Assembly: GCA_030549335.1 (NCBI GenBank)
Contig: CM060192.1
Span: 24,556,157 to 24,620,156 of the forward strand
Origin: Pontederia crassipes
Lineage: Eukaryota; Streptophyta; Magnoliopsida; Commelinales; Pontederiaceae
Length of the DNA: 64,000 nucleotides
Reading direction: 5' to 3'
Below are positions 22,914 through 35,220 of this stretch, in pieces. Every line of letters starts with the position of its first letter. The first letter of the stretch is position 1. The notes below the pieces were generated by a model. The model did no database searches. It was not told the origin of the DNA and saw only the letters and a list, made by a program, of their open reading frames with translations. The position numbers were made by a program, and so were the translations under genes.

Positions 22914-24636
22914 TGATGCGTAAAAAGTTGTAACAATAAAATTACTAGCAAGTGCACTAGTCGTATTAAGTAATAAAGTAGAGAGTACAGTGTTGAACTC
23001 ACGAGGAATTAGTTAAATCTAATCTATCTCAATAATCTATTAGGAGAAGAAAAGTGTTTGAGGATAAGAAAATAGAAAATTAAAGGTGCAGAAAATAAAT
23101 GATAATAAAATAAAATAAATTGGTTTGAGCCTTGAGAATTATGGATGATTAATGTAAAGATAAACGTGTAAGATCCTCTATAATAGTTGAGTTATAACCG
23201 AAAATATTAGATTCGATTCTTATGATGGATTAGGAGTACCTAAGGTAATGACCTGTCAAGATCGAGTAGACCAAACTATCTTAACTTCTAATAAAAACTA
23301 ATAACTGCAAACGATGAGTCAATTATTAATCTTATAGAGAGTTAAGATGCATTAATACATATCTCCTATACTATTATTCACCCATAAATCTGGATAGAAT
23401 AATAGACTGCACGAAATTAGGCACAAACAATGAGTTACCGAACTCGTGTTATGTATGCTTCAACTTAAATGTAAAAGATCAATTATCAAAGCAATAATAA
23501 TTCCTGAAACTAATCACCCCACATATAAGTTTGTAATCTAATCTCGGAAATCAAATTACTCATCAAAAGGCAATGAACTCAACATGCATAATCAAAAGAA
23601 ACCGAAAAGTTTAATTAACTCAACTAATGACATGGTTCAAACAATTTTCCTTCCTGAAAAGAATATAAAATCTCTATTACAGAAATAATAAACTATAAGA
23701 ACTAGATAAAATAGCATAAAAATAAAAGGTAGAAGAAAAATTATCATCCTTCAGGACCTCTAGACATTGCACAACACAAACGATAAGTTATTGCGCAATT
23801 TTCTTGTTCGATTGATCTTCAAGCCTTGAAATTCGTCTTCTGTAATATGGCACGGCTCTCAGATCTCAAGCACCACCAAGCACATGTGTTTCTATCTCCT
23901 AGGACCTTTATTTATAGCCTCCAGAGGTCCCAAGGGTTTTCGTAGAGTTTCAATTTGATTCAAAGTCTTTTCATGTTAAAACAAGTAAATTCGGAATAGA
24001 CTTTGCTAGGTCTTTAAAACTATGCAAAACTCCTTCAAATTTGAGTAAATATATTCCTAATCATCCCTGAGACTTAGGATAAAATTTGAGTTCGATGTGG
24101 ACTTGAAATTCTCAAGAAAAGTCGAAGAAATCTCAAAAACAACCTTCAGAATGACCCACAATAGCTCTGTAACGGCTTATAATATGGATTTAACAGCCTG
24201 TAACACTGATTTCACGGCCCTCTGAGTGTCCAAATTGGAGTAAAAGTTGGATTTTAATGGCCCATAACATCCTGGTCATGGCCCATAACTCGGACATGTT
24301 TCTGGTTCAAAGCTAGGCATTTTAACGGGCTGTAACGGGCTATTCAAGCCCCTGCTGTTACGGTTGTTACGGTCATATAACGATCCGTTATATTCAATTC
24401 AGCCCTGGCAGTCTCCACTAATTTGTGATTTCTTGCTCCATTTTAACTCCGATTTGAGTGCCCTTTGTTTCTATAGATTTGCGAGTCAATTCTCTTGTTT
24501 TTTCTTCAATAAAACATAGAATTTGGGTAGATTTATATTTTTATAAAATTAAAGCAAATGAAGCCATAAATTGATGCATACTATATGAAAATGATTCGAT
24601 GCACGTCTAAATATATGTTGTATTTGGCGTGCATCA
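22914..24636 (-). mobile_element. Solo LTR R3 (TGATGC family, subgroup with R6), near-perfect TSD
   Basis: Plus-strand ends are TGATGCGTAAAAAG and GGCGTGCATCA. The flanks are ACGAC (22909-22913) and ACGAG (24637-24641), 4 of 5 bases equal. The block CTAGCAAGTGCACTAGTCG and CGAACTCACGAGGAAT-like text near the left end gives minus-strand orientation. The right end is close to that of the LTR at 52193-53888 (AAATACAACATATATTTAG on the minus strand), so the two form a subgroup. At 24170-24400 it carries many variants of TTAACGGCCCRTAAC. Confidence 0.9.
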
Positions 24637-25139
24637 ACGAGCATTGAATGAACCTCAATTGGTGACCGCTCGAATTTTGAGCGTACGATCTGTGGACAAA
24701 AAGAATACGACTTTAATCGAAACCCTTTGATTTTGTCCATATGATTGATATCGAATGATATGAAGCTAAAGATGAACATGAGCCACTTTTTCTCCCTACA
24801 GCCTTGATCAATCCACGTGATTGAAATAAAGGCTCATGAAGGGAGAAAAATATGGAGGGTTACCATTTGCCTATCTAGGTGGGAGTTTCTCCTTACATAC
24901 GTTTTCGCCTTGCGCATGCATAAAAGGACTTTGTCCTTATGAACATGAAAAATAAACACGAACAATAAATATGAACCATGAACATGAGATGATGAACATG
25001 AACAATGGACATGAACATGAATAGAAAATGTAATGAATGAATACGAACCTATGATGATTTATTGATTTATTCTCTTACCTCTATCTTATTGTTTGCCTCA
25101 TGATTATTCTAATGGAATTATCTTATGACCTATACGAAC

Positions 25140-26559
25140 TGATACATGCAAAATATAACATATTTTAGTCTACTATTTTAATTAATATTTCGGTACATCA
25201 TGGCATGCATCATTTCAGCCGCTTTTAGTCATAATTTCATATTTATCAATTTTAATTCTCTCAATATTTTAATTGTGAACGGATTAATTAAATTTTGATA
25301 ATTATCTTGTAGAAAAAGTCGAGTATATGGGATGGGCGTCAAACTAATATCCATCACCGAGCGCCAAACTCAAGAAGTTATCAGCAGTGAAGCATATCCA
25401 AAAGAAGACTAGTGGGCGTAAAAGTGGATGAAACGATCTTATCATTGACCAATATTTATCTTTAGCGGTCGTGATCATGGGGCGCAAAACATCATCCTTA
25501 ACCAAGGGAAATGAATATTATCGGCCGTAAACTCCAACCAATCATTGGGCGCAAAACTCTATCATTAACCAAGGTGATGTCCCTATCATTGAAGTCCAGG
25601 TTTCTTCCACGATGGAGTCGTGAGCTCTGCAGGCCACAACCAAGAGGAGAGAGGTGCTATGATTGAAGTCCGAGAGGCTGCCAACTATTTGTCCAGATGT
25701 GAGATCTCTGCTTTTGTCTTGGGTGTAATTCTTCCGATTTTCATCATTTATATTTTATTATCTCTCCAAAATTTTTAGGATGAACTCCATATTTTTAGAT
25801 TTTATATTTTAGAAGATTATTATTTTAAGGGAAATTATTTGAACCCTATTTTATTTGTTTTAATCTTTTTTGATCAATTATTAATTATGCTTAATGCTTT
25901 TATGTTAGTTAATTGAATTTTTGAATTAGGCTATACTAGTTTGTTGAGTGTTTAATTTCAAAATTCATGATACTAATTTTAATTGATTTTATATGAAATT
26001 AATAATTGACATAAATTTGATATCTAGTGTGTGAAGAATTAAGTTTCTGTGGTATGTCAATCTATACCAGCGTGTGTTGTGATTAATAGTCTAGGGAATC
26101 CAATTTACTGCATTTTAATTTTAATATGATTTGATGGGATGCCAATTGTAGAGACTTCAATTCTTATTAAATTAAGATAGTTATGCATGCTTAGGTTGAG
26201 GGGATGCCAATTGTGGAGATCGCAAGTTAATAATGTTAGATTACTACTTTATGGGGACTCTAATCCATCTTTAAAAATGAAATTTATCTTTTATGATTCA
26301 AATATTTATCCTGATTTATTTTCATCCTAAGACCTAACTGCAACCACTATATATATTATTATTATCTTATTTTATTTTATAATTACAAAACTTTTTTCCA
26401 AAATTCTATGTTTTTCCTCTCTTATTAATTTATAAATTCAGATATTGAATTAATAATATTCCTCGTGGATTCGACACTTTTTACTCCTTTTTACTATATT
26501 ACTTGAGTGATTAGTACACTTGCTAGCGGATTTATTTTGCTACATCATTTTAAGCATCA
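25140..26559 (+). mobile_element. Solo LTR R4 (TGATGC family), TSD CGAAC
   Basis: It starts TGATACATGCAAAAT and ends ATTTTAAGCATCA. CGAAC flanks it at 25135-25139 and 26560-26564. It is about 300 bases shorter than its relatives. The block CCTCGTGGATTCGACAC and GTACACTTGCTAGCGG near the right end gives plus-strand orientation. Confidence 0.93.
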
Positions 26560-27005
26560 CGAACTCATGCTTAGCATTATGCTAACAGTTGAGTTTGCTC
26601 TCCTGTATGGTCCCCACCAGTACATAATTGAATTACGAGCACGATTGATGTGTGTGCGGCGACTACAGCTTGGTAGCGTGTGCACATAATTATCCTAGAG
26701 TCTAGTTGGCATCTTCCTTTTTCTTATCATCGAGTTGTATCTGCACTATCATGGGACCCCATCTATGGACATATTGCATGACATGGACTCTTATATGTCA
26801 CAGCTGATGTATCATTTACTTTATCTATTTCAGCTTTCGCATTTCTTATATTCAATGGTTGTAATATTTTTATTTATTAAGTCTTCTGCTTGCGTGTCAC
26901 TTTCTTGACCATTTGGATCAATGAAAGAGTCAAAGAAAGATCGAAGAGAGTAACCATCGAAAGGAGATTTCTCTATGTGACAGGGTCGAATTTCAAGACG
27001 TTAGT

Positions 27006-27344
27006 TTGAAATTAAATTGACTTTTCATTGCCCTAATTTTACTATTATAGAAATTCAATTTTGTCTAAAGATCACATATTCATTAGTTTAATATTTTAGT
27101 GGGAGAAGGTGATCCATACTAATTTGGATTGGTGTATCTGCGCCATGTGTGAGTTTTATTCTTTTTTCAGTTTTATGGTAGGAAACATATAAAATAGCAA
27201 ATGATAAATGAATTTCTTTAAGTTTCTAAATTAGTCATGAATCAAGGTTAATTCGAGCATATTCTAAGTTATATTTTTTAAAGTTTCTAAATTAGTTATG
27301 AATCTACACTAATTTGAGCACATTCTAAGTTTAATTACTTGGAT
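27006..27344. other. Interval between elements B and C, nothing recognised
   Basis: AT-rich sequence with no readable coding segment, RNA gene or known repeat end. A short near-duplicate (AGTTTCTAAATTAGTYATGAATC) occurs at 27220-27245 and 27281-27305. Confidence 0.5.
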
Positions 27345-28460
27345 CAATGGGTAACACATGGAAAGAAAAATGGTAACCAAGAGTCTCAGACTCTCTCCCT
27401 TCCTCTCCCCTCTTTATTACACACACACTCTCTCTCCCTTCTTCATGGAAGCAGTTCACGAAAATGGAGGGGCATGGGGAGGCCAAGGGACAACTCCATC
27501 CCTTTAAAGCCTTCATCCCCTTCCTCCCTCTCCCATTTTTTTCTTTTTTCGTTTCCTCTCTTCTTGTTCGAGTACTTGCTATTGGTCACTGCCAGGGGAT
27601 GAGAGGGGAGGGGAGGGGAGGGGGGGGGGACGTTGACGTTTCCACTCGACACAAAAGACAATGGAGGACAGGAGCTAAGAATGAACCCTTGTGAGACGAA
27701 CCGAAAATCGTAGGCTAAAAGGTATGAATTTGGGATCAATCTCATAGATTATCTTCTGGACGCGTGATGCATGTTTTAAGGACCCATGTAGAAGTAGAAT
27801 CCATGGTAGTATGAATATAATTTGTGTTCTAAAATTTCTTGAAGTTATGACATGCTTCTGGAACATGGCCAAATGTTTATCATGCTTATTGCGAATCGTT
27901 TAGATGAAGAATGATTTGATCTAATTATCAATGATTTACATAGTTATGTAGTGCATGGTTATATGTTGTTTAATGATGATTTACTCATGAAAAAATATTG
28001 GCAATCACAGGAAAACTGATAGAAGGAAATACTATGAAATGCGTAGTCCTTCAGAATAAAGGAACCCGGCACAAGTTCTCCAAAACTCGGCCTGGGTTAT
28101 TCCAAACCCAGACCGAGTTCCACCAAACTTGTTCAGATCCGAGCTCTACATGTACCAGTACCCCGACCTGAGTTCATCTTGACCTAGCTTGGGTTCATGC
28201 CGAGGAAGATGATCGGATGCGACACTAGTCCCCACCCGACATCTCCACGACCCAACTCGGGTATGAACCTAACCCGGCCAGGGTTATGTTCATATTTTTC
28301 TGAGAAGAGTTTTCGTCAAAACTTGGCTCGAGTCCAACCTATACTCGTCCCAGGTTCTGACTACCAGAATGATGATCTTCATAATTTGGGACCTATGGTT
28401 TTGTACTTGTATCAGATCTGGATTATATCACCAAACCGATAGTCGACGAAGAATCTGACC

Positions 28461-28735
28461 AAACGTAGGAAAAAGATTACATTGTTCCCAATGGACAACC
28501 AGTCCAGTTTCAGCCGACTGAAACTCTTGATCGAACGTAGGAAGAAGATGACACCGTTCCTAGCGGACGACCGGTCCAATTTTGACTGACCGAAACCCTC
28601 GACCGAACGTAGGAAGAAGATGACATCGTTCCCAGCAGACAACTGGTCCAATTTTGGCCGACTGAATGTAGGGAGAAGATGACAATGTTCTCAATTAATG
28701 ATCGGTCCAATTTTGTCCGACCGAAACTCTCGATC
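28461..28735 (+). repeat. 72-base tandem repeat in the 5' LTR of C, four units
   Basis: Units begin at 28461, 28533, 28605 and 28664 with RAACGTAGGAARAAGATKACA. Each carries a palindrome-like GACGACCGGTCC or variant and ends CCGACCGAAACTCTCGA. The third unit is about 13 bases short. Element B has a single copy of the same segment near 8360-8440 and 22685-22750. Confidence 0.88.
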
Positions 28736-28905
28736 AAAAGTCCGAGGATGTTATCATATTATGATGGACGACTGAAGACCTTGATATTGATTGGTTTACA
28801 TGACTTTGAAACAATTAATGAATAAACCCAGAACAGACGCCCTCATCATTTTCGGTCGACCAATGGATACTGATAAACGGATGTCTACACCCCTTTTTGG
28901 ATGAC

Positions 28906-30650
28906 TGATGCGTAAAATGATGTAGTAAAATAAAATCACTAGCAAGTGCACTAGTCGCTCAAGTAATATAATAAATAGGAGTAAGAGTGTCGAACCCACG
29001 AGGAATATTATTAATTCAGCATCTGAATTTATAAATTAATAAGAGAGGAAAAACATGGATTTTGAAAATGATTTTTATAAAATAAAATAAAGATAATAAG
29101 ATAATGGTGTTGAAGTTGGTCTTAGGATGATAATAAATTAAGGATAATTATGTGAACCAGAAAAGATAAATTAAAAATCTTAAGATGGATTAGGAATTTT
29201 CTCAAGTTATTAATTTATAAGATTAAAATCACAGAATTCACAAACTGGTAATTCTGCTATTTAATTCGGCAAATCAAACTATCTTAAATTTAATCAAAAG
29301 TGAAGTCCCACAAACTGGTATTCGTCAGATGAGATTAAAATTAAGATGCATTAATATGAAAATTCTAGACTATTAATCATTCCACAAACTGGTATAGGTT
29401 AATAGACCACATAGATCTAATTCTCCACACACTAGTTATTAGACCTATGTCAATTTTTAATTTCACAATAAATCATTTAATTTAACTAAATAAAACCTAA
29501 AATTAATTAGTCCACAAACTGGTAATTACTTAACTAAAAAATTTAAATAATTAAATCAAAAGCACTAAACACAATTAAAAATTGATCAAAAGAAATTCAA
29601 GAATAATGAAATAAGGGTTCACAGAATTTTCCTTCAATAATAATCTCCTAAAAATAAATAATTAAAACATGGAGTTCATCCTAGAATTGCAGAGAGATAG
29701 TAACAAAATAACAATAATAATTGGAAGAATTACACCAAGAAATAAAATCGGGATCCTTGGATGTTGTCAGAACGTCTGGAACAGCTGTCCGATTGAATCT
29801 CTCTCTCGTCGAAAACCAAACTTCAGAGCACGAATTGGAACGATAGATTCTTCACGTATTTATAGGTGCGGACGGCCTCTAATTTGATCACGGTCGTGAT
29901 AGCGTACGGCTGAGTCTAACTTGAGTTGGATAAAACTTAAGTAGCTTACGACTCTATCCAATTTGACGATAAAAGCTTCACGGCCGATAAATTCTATCCA
30001 CTTCGTTTTGCACGTGATGATTCCTCTGTAAATCTCGGCCACAAAATCAAGTTTGCGCCCAAGGATTGAAGTTATCGGCCGATAAACTTGAGTGATGTGG
30101 AGTTTTGTGCCTAACAATATTGGCCGGTAAGGATAAAACTTTGGATTTTGCGGTTGATAAACTTGATTGGTATGGAGTCATCGGCCGATAAACTTTGGTG
30201 ATATGGATTTATCAGGCGATAATCCTTTGTATCGGTCGATAAACTTTAACTCTTATATCTCGATCGATAATCCTTTGTTTCGGCCGATAAACTTTGTATT
30301 CCTTCCGAATCTCGGCCACAAAGGTCGTTTGCGCCCACAAATCTCTACTGATAAAGATAGATCTTTGATTTATCGGCCAATATGATCTTTAGAGTTGGAC
30401 TTCTCGGTCGATACGTCCATTCTTGATAAAATATAATCATTGGATAATCATGTATTTAATTTTTCCTACAAAATAATTATCAAAATTTAATTAATCCATC
30501 CACAATTAAAATATTCAAAGAATTAATAATAAAAATTGATAAATCCAAAATTATGACTAAAAGTGACTAAAAATGATGCATGCCATAATCAAATTACAGA
30601 AAAATTAATCAAAATAATAATCTAAAATATGTTATATTTTGCATGCATCA
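28906..30650 (-). mobile_element. Solo LTR R5 (TGATGC family), TSD ATGAC
   Basis: Plus-strand ends are TGATGCGTAAAATGATG and TTTTGCATGCATCA. ATGAC flanks it at 28901-28905 and 30651-30655. The block CTAGCAAGTGCACTAGTCGC and TCGAACCCACGAGGAAT near the left end gives minus-strand orientation. At 29980-30420 it repeats TCGGCCGATAAACTTT many times, including the perfect 14-base palindrome TTATCGGCCGATAA at 30072-30085. Confidence 0.95.
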
Positions 30651-30893
30651 ATGACCACTGAAAGGACCTAAAATGGATGACCGTTTGACTTTTGAGCGAC
30701 CGATACTTGGACAGGAAGAATGCGACTTTAAATGAACCCCAGTTTTATTAAGCATCCATACACTTGATAGAAATTGAATGATATGAACTTAATAATGAAT
30801 CGTAGCTATGCTCTCTATAGCCTTGATCAATCCCCAAATAGAAAAAGAGGCTCATGGATGATGGAGGGAAGTTATGATAGCCTTGTCTTCCGC

Positions 30894-31135
30894 CTAGTGC
30901 GAGATCATCTCCATTGAGGAATGTTACCGTCTAGTGCGAGGTCATCCTCACCATCATGGATGTTGCTGCCTAGTGAGAGGTCATCTCCACTGAGGGATGT
31001 TACCGGCTAGTGCGAGGTCATCTTCACCGTTACGGATGTTACCGCCTGGTGCGAGGTCATCCTTACTCTTACAGATGCTGTCATCTAGTGCGAGGTCATT
31101 TCCATCGAGGGATGTTCTAGTGAGAGGTCATCCTC
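30894..31135 (+). repeat. Minisatellite of about 38 bases in the 5' LTR of C, seven units
   Basis: Copies of CTAGTGCGAGGTCATC start at 30894, 30931, 30970, 31007, 31046, 31085 and 31117, spaced 37 to 39 bases (the last 32) and separated by GGATGTTACCG-like text. The corresponding site in element B, near 10640-10670, has one copy. A parallel array lies in the 3' LTR at about 34300-34545. Confidence 0.88.
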
Positions 31136-31834
31136 CCCTATGGAAATGGATAGAATAAAAGAACATGAATGGCCAATGGTAAATTAAAGGACTTCGTCCT
31201 TAAGAACATGAATATCAAGAATCAAGAATATGAATGATGAGTATGAATAATGAACATGAACACGAACATGGAAAGGAAAGAAAATGAAAAAGCATGAACT
31301 ATGAGTTTTCTTTTATCGACTCCTCTATTATGACTCATTTTTTATACTTGATTATATGTTACTTCATGCTTATTCTGGTGGAACTAATATATGATTTATA
31401 CAAATTCACACTTAGCTTTATGCTAATGGTTGAGCTTGCTCTCTTGTGTGATCTCCATAGATACATGATTGGATTGCGAGCTTGGTTGATGTGTGTGCGG
31501 AGACTACAGCTTGATGGCATGTGCACATAGTTATCGTAGAATTTATATTGAGTCTTCTCTTCTATTGATCGAGTTGTATTTGGGGCCTCCTGTACACATG
31601 TACTGTGACATGGACCTTTTATATGTCACATATGATGTACTCATTATTTCATCTATTTTAGCTTCTACAATTTCATATGTTCCATTATTGTTGTATTATT
31701 TTAAGTCTTTAGCTTACATGTCACTTTTCATGACCATTCGGGTCAATGAAAGAGTCAAAGAAAAATCAAAGAAAGTAACGACCGATAGGAGGTTCTACCA
31801 TGTGGCGGGGTCAAATTTCAGGGCGTTACAATTA

Positions 31835-31846
31835 TGGTATCAGAGC
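31835..31846 (+). other. Primer binding site, initiator tRNA-Met type (element C)
   Basis: TGGTATCAGAGC lies four bases after the 5' LTR end and matches the chromovirus consensus site exactly. Confidence 0.92.
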
Positions 31847-32015
31847 ACAACGCTAGGATTCTCTTGACATCCTAAATATAGAGTTAAGTCTAAGTATGGT
31901 ACATGTGCACCAACCAGAGCTATTGCCACACTCAACCACCGCAAAGTGAAGTAAGATATGTTTTGTTTTTAAAGTTATGATTGTTTTATTTAAAATGTAT
32001 TGTTATGCTTTATAG

Positions 32016-32159
32016 ATGGCTCCCACGATACGTTCAGTGGCCCGACATGGTTTGGGTCGTGGGCGCGAACATGGAGGTGGTCGTATTGTGACTACCCCGG
32101 AGATTTTTATAGATAGAATTGATTCTGATCCTGGGAATCAAGTTGGGGAGGATATGTAG
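32016..32159 (+). pseudogene. gag start of element C, 47 codons then stop
   Basis: The ATG begins MAPTIRSVARHGLGRGREHGG, an arginine- and glycine-rich gag N-terminus homologous to that of element B. A TAG closes it at 32157-32159. The same frame continues for about 60 codons with a short internal duplication (MYQALIP twice, near 32230 and 32270), then ends. The rest of gag and all of pol are missing. The remaining interior to 32528 has only unrecognised fragments. Confidence 0.8.
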
Positions 32160-32528
32160 CCGGAGCTCCGTCCAGTGCAGCAGTCGGAGTTCCCACCACC
32201 TTCACAGCAGCCTACTTACTTGCTGCAGATGTACCAAGCATTGATTCCTATGTACTCGCTGCCGATGTACCAAGCACTGATTCCTAAACAGTACGACTAC
32301 GGTTCCTCACCGTTTATTAGGCATGACAGGAAAATTTTGAATTAATCGCTTCTAAGAGATACAGTATTAGGGATAGATAAAGATGCACCACAGACATAGA
32401 GAATGTTACAGTTGTGACAGGATGTCAAGATTAAAGAGAAAGCAAGGACATGATGAAAGGATAGCTATGAGAAAACCTTACTTCGTACAGGATTCAGGGA
32501 CGATTCCTTTTTTCTATGGATATTATAA

Positions 32529-35215
32529 TGTAACGCAGGGAAAAAATGGAAATAGAGTCTCTCACACTCTCTCCCTTCCTCTCCCCTCTTTATGAGAGAC
32601 ACTCTCTCCCTTCTTCGTGGAAACAGTTTGCAAAAATGGAAGGGCATGGGGAGGCCAAGGGACAACTCCATCCCTTTAAAGCTTTCATCCCCATCCTCCC
32701 TCTCCCATTTTTCTTTTTTCATTTCCTCGCATCTTATTCGAGTGCTTGTTGCCGGTCGCTGCCAGGGGGGATGCTAACGATTCCACTCGGCGTAAAAGAC
32801 AATGAAGGACCGGAGCTGAGGAGATGAGGACGAACCCTTGCGAGACGAACCAAAAATCGTAGGCTAAAAGGTTTGAATTCGGGATCTATCTCATAGACTA
32901 GCTTCTAGACGAGTGATGCAAAGGACCTATGTAGAAGTAGAATCCATGGTAGTATGAATAGAATTCGTGTTCTATAATTTCTTGAAGTTATGACGTAGTT
33001 CTGGAACATAGTTGAATGTTTATCATGCTTATTACGAATTGTTTAGATGAAGAATGATTTAATCTAATTTTCAATGATTTAGATAGTTATGTAGTGTATG
33101 GTTATATGTTGTTAAATGATGATTTCCTCATGTCAAAATATCAGCAATCACAGTAAAATTGATCGAAGGAAACATTGTGAAATGCGTAGTCCTTCCAAAT
33201 AAAAGAACCCGGCCTTGGGTTATGGCCAGTCCAAACAGAGTTCCATCAAACTCGGGCCGGATCCGCCATTAATGCGGAGCCCCGAGCTCTTCGTGTACTA
33301 GTAACCTATCCCGGGTTAACCTTAACCCCGCCCGGGTTCATTCAAGGAAGACGATCGGTCACAACACCCATCCCGACCCGGCTCGGGTATGAACCTAATC
33401 CGGCCTAGGTTATGTTCATATTTTTTTCAAGCAGAGTTTCCGTCCGAACTCATCCCGAGTTCCACCTATACTCAGTCTGGGTTCTCACTATCAGAATGAT
33501 GATCTTCACGATCTGGGACCTCTAGTATTGTACTTCTATCATATCTAGATTATATCGTTGAATCGATAGTTGACGAAGAATCCGACCGAACATAGGAAGA
33601 AGATGACACCATTCCCAACAAACAACTGGTCCAATTTTAGCCAACCAAAACTCTCGACCGAACGTAGGAAGAAGATAACACATTCCGGACGACTGGTCTA
33701 GTTTCGATCGATCGAAACCCTCGACCGAACGTAGGAAGAAGAAGACACCATTCCCAAAAGACGAGTAGTCCAATTTTGGCTGACCGAAACTCTCGACCAA
33801 ATGTAGGGAGAAGATGATAATGTTCCCAACGGACGATCAGTCTAGTTTTGGCTGATTTAAACTCTCGATCGAAAGTCCAAGGATGTTCTCATGTTATGAT
33901 GGACATCCAAAGACCTTGATATCGACCGGTTTACATGACTTTGAAATTAATGAATGAACCTAGAACGGACGACCTCACCTTTTTCGGTTGACCGATGGAT
34001 ACTGATAAACTGACGTCTAGACCTATTTTCGGACTATCACTGAATGGACCTAAAACGGATGACCATTTGACTTTCAAGCATGCAATACGTGGCCAAGAAG
34101 AATACGACTTTATGAACCCCCTGATTTGTTAAGTAACCATACACTTGATTGAAATTCAATGATATGAACTTAATGATGAATCAGAGCCATTCTCCCAATA
34201 GCCTTGATCAATCCCCGGATAGAAAAAGAGGCTTATGGATGATGGAGGGATGTTATGAGAGCCTTGTGTGAGGCACTTTCCTACGGATGTTTCCGCCTAG
34301 ATCGAGATCATCTCCACCGCGGGATGTTACCTTCTAGTGCGATGTCATCCTCACCGTCATGGATGTTGCTGCCTAGTGCGAGGTCATCTCAACGAAGGGA
34401 TGTTACCAGTTAGTACGAGGTCATCCTCACCGTTACGGATGTTACTTCCTGGTGCAAAGTCATCCTTACTCTTATGGATGTTGCCACCTAGTACGAGGTC
34501 ATCTCCATCGAGGGATGTTACGGTGTAGTGCGAGGTCATCCTGCCTATGGAAATGGATAGAATGAAAGAACATGAATGACCATGGTAAATGAAAGAACTT
34601 CGTCCTTAAGAACATGAATATGAACAAGAATCATGAATATGAATGATGAATATGAATAATGAATATGAATAATGAATATGAACATGAACATGGAAAGGAA
34701 AAAAAATGAAAAAGCATGAACTATGAGTTTTTTTATTGACTCTTCTATTATTATTCTTTTTTTATACTTGATTGTATGTTACTTCATGCTTATTCTGATG
34801 GAACTAGTCTATGATTTATACGAACTCACACTTATCTTTATGCTAATAGTTAAGCTTGCTCCCCTGTATGATCCCCACAAGTACATGATTGGATTGCGAG
34901 CATGGTTGATGTGTGTGCAGCGACTACAACTTGGTGGCGTATGCACATGGTTATCGTATATTGAGTCTTCTCTTCTATTGATCGAGTTGTATTTGGGACA
35001 TCGTATAGACATGTAGTGTGGCATGGACCTTTTATATGTCACATATGATGTACTCGTTATTTCATCTATTTTAGCTTTCGCATTTTCATATGTTCCATTA
35101 TTGTTGTATTATTTAAGTCTTCCATTTACATGTCACTTTTATTGACCATTTGGGTCAATGAAAGAGTCAAAGAAAGTAACGACCACATGGTGTGGTCGAA
35201 CTTCGGGGAGCTACA
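32529..35215 (+). repeat. 3' LTR of element C, uninterrupted
   Basis: It runs from TGTAACGCAGGG to GGGGAGCTACA, 2687 bases, and is the only undisturbed LTR of this family here, so it serves as the reference for B and D. It carries the 72-base array at about 33585-33860, the 38-base minisatellite at about 34300-34545, and A-rich ATGAATATGAA repeats at 34600-34700. Confidence 0.9.
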
Positions 35216-35220
35216 CAATG

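Larger units (their letters stand above)
7925..27005 (+). mobile_element. Element B: decayed Tekay/Del-like Ty3-gypsy retrotransposon carrying seven insertions
   Basis: The order is 5' LTR, tRNA-Met-type primer site, gag, protease, RT, RNase H, integrase, 3' LTR, which is Ty3-gypsy. The integrase C-terminal segment (KLIPRFVGIF, then LALPPSY and VFHITMLWKY) and the downstream chromodomain-like tail fit the Tekay/Del chromovirus branch. Many stops and shifts show age. Both LTRs match elements C and D over long stretches. The first part of the 5' LTR is missing from the window, evidently displaced left by the insertion of element A. In total seven later insertions lie within it, so its true length is far below its span here. 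Confidence 0.85.
20714..27005 (+). repeat. 3' LTR of element B, with CACTA fragment and two solo LTRs inside
   Basis: It starts TGTAACATACCC at 20714, right after the integrase tail, at the point where element C begins TGTAACGC. Host LTR pieces are 20714 to about 21155, 22676-22913, 24642-25139 and 26565-27005. They follow the order of the 5' copy. The end reads AAGACGTTAGT where the 5' LTR has GGGCGTTACA. After removing the inserts only about 1.6 kb remains against 2.6-2.7 kb in C. About 0.8-1 kb is therefore missing, and the gap falls at the CACTA insertion. Confidence 0.8.
27350..31830 (+). repeat. 5' LTR of element C, interrupted by R5
   Basis: Without R5 it is about 2.73 kb, matching the 3' LTR. 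It runs from GGTAACACATGG to GGGCGTTACA. Contents in order are: a pyrimidine-rich stretch and CATCCCTTTAAAGC (a possible promoter region) near 27500; many CGGCCTGGGTT-like palindromic pieces at 28060-28340; a 72-base tandem array; a 38-base minisatellite; and A-rich ATGAA repeats. Confidence 0.88.
27350..35215 (+). mobile_element. Element C: internally deleted relative of element B, TSD CAATG
   Basis: Two LTRs of the B family flank an interior of only about 700 bases. CAATG lies at 27345-27349 and again at 35216-35220, directly outside the LTRs, so the ends are original. The first base of the 5' LTR is G instead of the expected T (GGTAAC against TGTAAC at the 3' LTR). The interior keeps the primer site and the start of gag; protease, RT, RNase H and integrase are gone. 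It cannot move on its own. A solo LTR (R5) sits in its 5' LTR. Confidence 0.9.

Noticed and set aside
27331-27745. Open frames on both strands in the LTR start of element C
   Set aside because: The region is pyrimidine-rich LTR; the same stretch in the 3' LTR has different frames and stops.
28461-28735. Satellite array
   Set aside because: Only four 72-base units, at the same LTR position in both LTRs of element C, so it is part of the LTR and not an independent satellite.
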